The notes under the pieces were generated by a model that was not told the origin of the DNA, did no database searches, and worked only from the letters and a program-made list of their open reading frames with translations. This document shows positions 60,903-64,000 of a stretch of DNA of 64,000 nt, one piece after another. Each line of letters starts with the position of its first letter. The stretch's first letter is position 1. The stretch is from JAITWN01 sp034002745 (GTDB taxonomy: Bacteria; Pseudomonadota; Gammaproteobacteria; SZUA-140): positions 54,546-118,545 of the forward strand of contig JAVEZY010000006.1 in the NCBI GenBank assembly GCA_034002745.1. Direction: 5' to 3'. The translations under genes were made by a program, and so were the position numbers.

Positions 60903-61424
60903 TCACGCCCCTTCCTTGCCCTTGCGCTTCGCATCCAGCAGGGAAAGCTGCCGCCTCTCCAGCTCCGAAGCTTCGGGATTGCGCAGCCGGTCGATTTCTT
61001 CGCGGAAGGCGTTGACGTCCTGGAAGCGACGATACACCGATGCGAATCGCACATAGGCGATCTCGTCGAGCGCCCGCAGCTCGTCCATCACGTACTCGCC
61101 GAGCTCGCGTGAGCGAATCTCGCGCTCACCGGAGACGTGCAGACGATGCTTGATACGGTCGATCGATGCTTCGATCACATTGATGTCAACCGGCCGCTTC
61201 TCGAGCGCACGCAGCATTCCGCGCCGCATCTTGTCCTCGTTGAAGGGCTCGCGGGTGCCGTCGTGCTTGATGATATGGGGATAGACGAGCTCGGCGGTCT
61301 CGAAGGTGGTGAAGCGCTCCGAACAGCCCACGCATTCGCGTCGGCGCCGGATCGAGGCGCCTTCGTTGGCAAGGCGGGAATCGATGACCCGCGTATCTCC
61401 GGCACCGCAGAAAGGACACTTCAT
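60903..61424 (-). CDS. nrdR: transcriptional repressor NrdR
   Basis: Nucleotide-sensing repressor of ribonucleotide reductase genes, 173 aa. N-terminal zinc ribbon MKCPFCGAGDTRVIDSRLAN and CVGCSERFTTFE, followed by an ATP-cone (HDGTREPFNEDKMRRGMLRA). Located glyA-nrdR-ribD, typical order. No NrdR box pair found in this window. Confidence 0.98.
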   Translation of the reverse strand: MKCPFCGAGDTRVIDSRLANEGASIRRRRECVGCSERFTTFETAELVYPHIIKHDGTREPFNEDKMRRGMLRALEKRPVDINVIEASIDRIKHRLHVSGEREIRSRELGEYVMDELRALDEIAYVRFASVYRRFQDVNAFREEIDRLRNPEASELERRQLSLLDAKRKGKEGA

Positions 61425-61491
61425 GACCGCCTCCGCGGGGCGCCGCTATTCCTCGCGTCCGCCGGAAAAAGGCGCCGTCGGCGCGAGGCCC

Positions 61492-62748
61492 TCAGCGGCC
61501 ATAGACCGGGAAACGCGCGCAGACGTCCAGCACCTTGTCACGCACCGCAGCGATGACGGCTTCGTCGCTCGGGCGATCGAGCACATCACAGATCCAGTCG
61601 GCGAGCGCGCGCACTTCGTCTTCACGGAAACCGCGGGTGGTGACCGCCGGCGTGCCGATGCGAATGCCGGAGGTGACGAACGGCGAACGCGGATCGTTGG
61701 GCACGCTGTTCTTGTTGACCGTGATGTGCGCGGCATCGAGCGCCAGATCCGCATCCTTGCCGGTCACGTCCTTGCCGATCAGATCGACGAGAAAAAGATG
61801 GTTGTCGGTGCCGCCGGACACGATGCGGTAGCCGCGCTCCTGCATGCGCGTCGCCATGGCGCGGGCGTTGGCAAGCACCTGGCGCTGGTATTGCGTGAAG
61901 GAGGGATCGAGCGCTTCGAGGAAGGCCACGGCCTTGGCGGCGATGACATGCATCAGCGGGCCGCCCTGGCAGCCCGGGAAGACCATCGAGCTCAGCTTCT
62001 TCTCGATCTCCTCGTTGGCGCGCGCCATGATGATGCCGCCGCGCGGACCACGCAGGGTCTTGTGCGTGGTCGAGGTGGTGATGTCTGCGATCTGCACCGG
62101 ATTCGGATAGAGCCCGGCGGCAATCAGCCCGGCGACATGGGCGATGTCGACGAACAGCAGCGCGCCCACCTCGTCGGCGATGTCGCGGAAACGCTGCCAG
62201 TCGACCACGCGGGAATAGGCGCTGAAGCCGGCGACGATCATGCGCGGCCGGTGCTCGCGCGCCAGCGCTTCGACCTGTTCGTAATCGATCTCGCCGGTGT
62301 CCACGTTCAGGCCGTACTGCACGGCGTTGTAGATCTTGCCGGAGAAGTTGACCTTGGCGCCGTGGGTGAGATGGCCGCCATGGGCCAGGCTCATGCCGAG
62401 AATGGTATCACCGGGCTGGAGCAGCGCCATGTAGACCGCGGCGTTGGCCTGGGAACCCGAATGCGGCTGGACATTGGCGTAATCTGCGCCGAAAAGACGC
62501 TTTGCGCGTTCGATCGCCAGCGTCTCGGCGACGTCCACATAGGCGCAGCCGCCGTAGTAGCGCTTGCCGGGATAACCCTCGGCGTACTTGTTGGTAAGCA
62601 CGGAGCCCTGGGCTTCGAGCACCCGCGGGCTGGCATAGTTTTCCGAGGCGATCAGTTCGATGTGCTCTTCCTGGCGTCGAGTTTCCGCGCGCATCGCGTC
62701 CCAAAGTTCGTCATCGAAACCGGCAATGCGCATATCGGCAGAGAACAT
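61492..62748 (-). CDS. glyA: serine hydroxymethyltransferase
   Basis: PLP enzyme interconverting serine and glycine with THF; main one-carbon source. 418 aa. MRIAGFDDELWDAMRAETRR, IELIASENYASPRVLEAQGS, and the PLP lysine in TTSTTHKTLRGPRGGI. ATG 62748 has AAGG in the upstream GGAAGGTGG; the longer frame is discarded. First gene of the cluster through pgpA. No glycine riboswitch was seen upstream. Confidence 0.98.
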   Translation of the reverse strand: MFSADMRIAGFDDELWDAMRAETRRQEEHIELIASENYASPRVLEAQGSVLTNKYAEGYPGKRYYGGCAYVDVAETLAIERAKRLFGADYANVQPHSGSQANAAVYMALLQPGDTILGMSLAHGGHLTHGAKVNFSGKIYNAVQYGLNVDTGEIDYEQVEALAREHRPRMIVAGFSAYSRVVDWQRFRDIADEVGALLFVDIAHVAGLIAAGLYPNPVQIADITTSTTHKTLRGPRGGIIMARANEEIEKKLSSMVFPGCQGGPLMHVIAAKAVAFLEALDPSFTQYQRQVLANARAMATRMQERGYRIVSGGTDNHLFLVDLIGKDVTGKDADLALDAAHITVNKNSVPNDPRSPFVTSGIRIGTPAVTTRGFREDEVRALADWICDVLDRPSDEAVIAAVRDKVLDVCARFPVYGR

Positions 62749-63065
62749 CGTGGCCACCTTCCTTCGGATTACAGAGCACCGCTCACGTGCGGCAAGAAAG
62801 CGGCATAGGATACATGATTTGCGCTCCGGCTCATATCTGCCCGCGGCGGATGACCTCCGCCTCACCGGCAATCGTAGCGTATCTTATTGTTTTTACTAAC
62901 CACTTTACTCGTGGTCGAGATGCCGACGACAGGCACCGTCTATTATTTGACGGTGAGCTGTGTTAGGCTTTTTCGCGTCGGGAAGCCAGCGCTACGGGGC
63001 CATTCCCCTTCCGCCGTCGGACTCACAGCGGCAGCCAAATAAAAATACACCGGGCAGGCAGACAG
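62749..63065. other. 317-bp divergent intergenic region
   Basis: Divergent promoter region of glyA and the GGDEF gene. Contains a 7-bp inverted repeat CACCGTC / GACGGTG with an A/T loop (62934-62955), possibly an operator, and an A/T-rich segment (62880-62910). No ORF or riboswitch recognised. Confidence 0.45.
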
Positions 63066-64000
63066 TTGACGGATTCTGCGCATTCATGTTCCCCCTCCCT
63101 CGCCCACCGGGTGTCGCGCCTGCTCGCCGAACTCGACTCCCCGACTGGACGCACCGTCTCCACGCACGTTCATGACGTGCTGGAAGCCTACGAGCATGAA
63201 CTCACCGCCACCCGCGATTCGGGCCTGGCCCTGGCGCGGGCATTGCTCGAAGCCTGGCTGAGTCGCGTCGCCACGGATGCCCCAGAGACCCCGGAGCTGC
63301 GCATGTTGAGTCTGCGGCTCGAGTCGGCCCCGGCCGCCAGTGAAACCGCCGGTCTGTTGCGAAGGATCCGCGAACTGGCGGCGCCGGAGGATGCAGGCCG
63401 AACCAAGGCTGCGGCGCCACCACCGGCGTCGCCCGATCCCGTACCGGCCGAAACCATGCGTGAAGCATCGCCCGCCGAGCCGGCCACCCCGGAAGAAGAG
63501 CCGGAATCGGCCGAAAACGCGCAACGCGGCGATGCCAACTATCGTCGTCACCTCGCCGAAAAGCGCGAGCGCATTCAGAAGATCCAGGCCGCGCTGATGC
63601 AGCAGATGAACGAGGTGATCCGGCAGAACGAGAAATTCGGCGTGCTGCTCGAGATCGAGGATGCATCCCTGCGCGATGCCGGCAGCATGGACGAATTGCA
63701 GGACCTGAAGAGCACTCTGGTCGGCGAGGTGGACAAGATGCGCAGCGGCCACCAGACGCTCACCCAGAAACTCGACGTCGCAGCGAAATACCTGCAGATC
63801 ATCGGCACCGAGGGCAAGCACCTCAACGATGAACTCACCCGCGCCCATATCCTGAGCCTGACCGACGAACTCACCGACCTGCCCAATCGCCGCGCCTTCC
63901 TGCGCCGCCTGGAAGACGAAGTCGCGCGCGTCCAGCGTTACGGCTATCCGCTTTCGCTGGCGCTGATCGACATGGACAGCTTCAAGTCGATCAACGACCG
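63066..64000 (+). CDS. GGDEF-domain protein, probable diguanylate cyclase (3' partial)
   Basis: The frame is open to the window end. Start is uncertain: first standard codon after the upstream stop is TTG 63066 (MTDSAHSCSPSLAHRVSRLL); GTG 63111 is an alternative. Residues to about 110 form a helical domain (VLEAYEHELTATRDSGLALA), then a Pro/Ala/Glu linker, a coiled coil (RRHLAEKRERIQKIQAALMQ; VDKMRSGHQTLTQKLD) and the beginning of GGDEF with LTDELTDLPNRRAFLRRLED and SLALIDMDSFKSIND. The GG(D/E)EF loop lies outside the window, so activity is inferred. Confidence 0.88.
   Translation, partial: MTDSAHSCSPSLAHRVSRLLAELDSPTGRTVSTHVHDVLEAYEHELTATRDSGLALARALLEAWLSRVATDAPETPELRMLSLRLESAPAASETAGLLRRIRELAAPEDAGRTKAAAPPPASPDPVPAETMREASPAEPATPEEEPESAENAQRGDANYRRHLAEKRERIQKIQAALMQQMNEVIRQNEKFGVLLEIEDASLRDAGSMDELQDLKSTLVGEVDKMRSGHQTLTQKLDVAAKYLQIIGTEGKHLNDELTRAHILSLTDELTDLPNRRAFLRRLEDEVARVQRYGYPLSLALIDMDSFKSIND

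Noticed and set aside
61306..62808. 500-codon plus-strand frame opposite glyA
   Set aside because: Antisense shadow of glyA.
62749..62960. Glycine or THF riboswitch upstream of glyA
   Set aside because: No recognisable conserved core; only small inverted repeats.
1..64000. CRISPR arrays, insertion-sequence transposases, integrases, rRNA
   Set aside because: No regularly spaced direct repeats and no reading frame with such domains was found.

Overview
The window is a 64 kb piece of a GC-rich gammaproteobacterial chromosome from a draft assembly (a 10-N gap lies at 34076-34085). The class is supported by the minus-strand order recA-recX-alaS-lysC-csrA-tRNA-Ser-tRNA-Arg, by the EF-P beta-lysylation set (efp, epmA, epmB) and by the orders glyA-nrdR-ribD-ribE-ribBA-ribH-nusB-thiL-pgpA and xseB-ispA-dxs. 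The genus cannot be read from the sequence. A Chromatiales- or Xanthomonadales-like lineage fits but is a guess.

Left part (1-31 kb) is mostly accessory and envelope functions: the C-terminal three quarters of an RND efflux pump with an overlapping TetR regulator; an exported methyltransferase; a small heat-shock protein; a large DUF748 envelope protein; an EmrE-like SMR exporter; a Fur-boxed iron locus (TonB-dependent siderophore receptor divergent from a PiuC-type dioxygenase and an FMN hydroxy-acid oxidase); a DUF815 ATPase; a TrpD2-like protein; a bactofilin with a coupled methyltransferase-like gene; an OmpA-family porin with calcium-type repeats; a hybrid sensor kinase; a processive GT2 polysaccharide synthase with a possible BcsS-like beta-barrel partner; a lipoprotein; a LemA/M48 peptidase pair; an exported YqgE/AlgH protein; a fungal-type cytosine deaminase; a desulforedoxin-like miniprotein; DUF488; and a guanidinium exporter gene (gdx/sugE) with a clear guanidine-II (mini-ykkC) riboswitch.

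Middle (31.2-34.3 kb): tRNA-Arg(ACG) and tRNA-Ser(GCT), usually close neighbours in this synteny, are separated by an islet of about 2.8 kb. It holds one intact outer-membrane protein gene flanked by two decayed genes (P-type ATPase C-terminus, OsmC-family N-terminus) and by a repeat carrying copies of the tRNA-Ser 3' end. The assembly gap lies exactly in this repeat, and the two contig ends share 78 identical bases, which suggests unresolved tandem copies.

Right part (34.4-64 kb) is housekeeping: csrA, lysC, alaS, recX/recA, thpR, pncC, psd, the EF-P modification cluster, htpX, parC/parE, xseB-ispA-dxs (isoprenoids), queD-folE2 (pterin/7-deazapurine), pgpA, thiL, nusB, the whole riboflavin operon with a GCHII-degenerate RibBA, nrdR, glyA and the start of a GGDEF protein that runs off the end. 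Small palindromic repeat families (GGGGTCAGA..., GGGGACWGTCCC) sit between genes at three places. The most checkable signals are the riboswitch, the tRNA-Ser repeat with its assembly gap, the tRNA islet with its two pseudogenes, a probable CTG start for recX, and several proteins with unusual architecture (exported SAM methyltransferase, exported YqgE, desulforedoxin-like protein).
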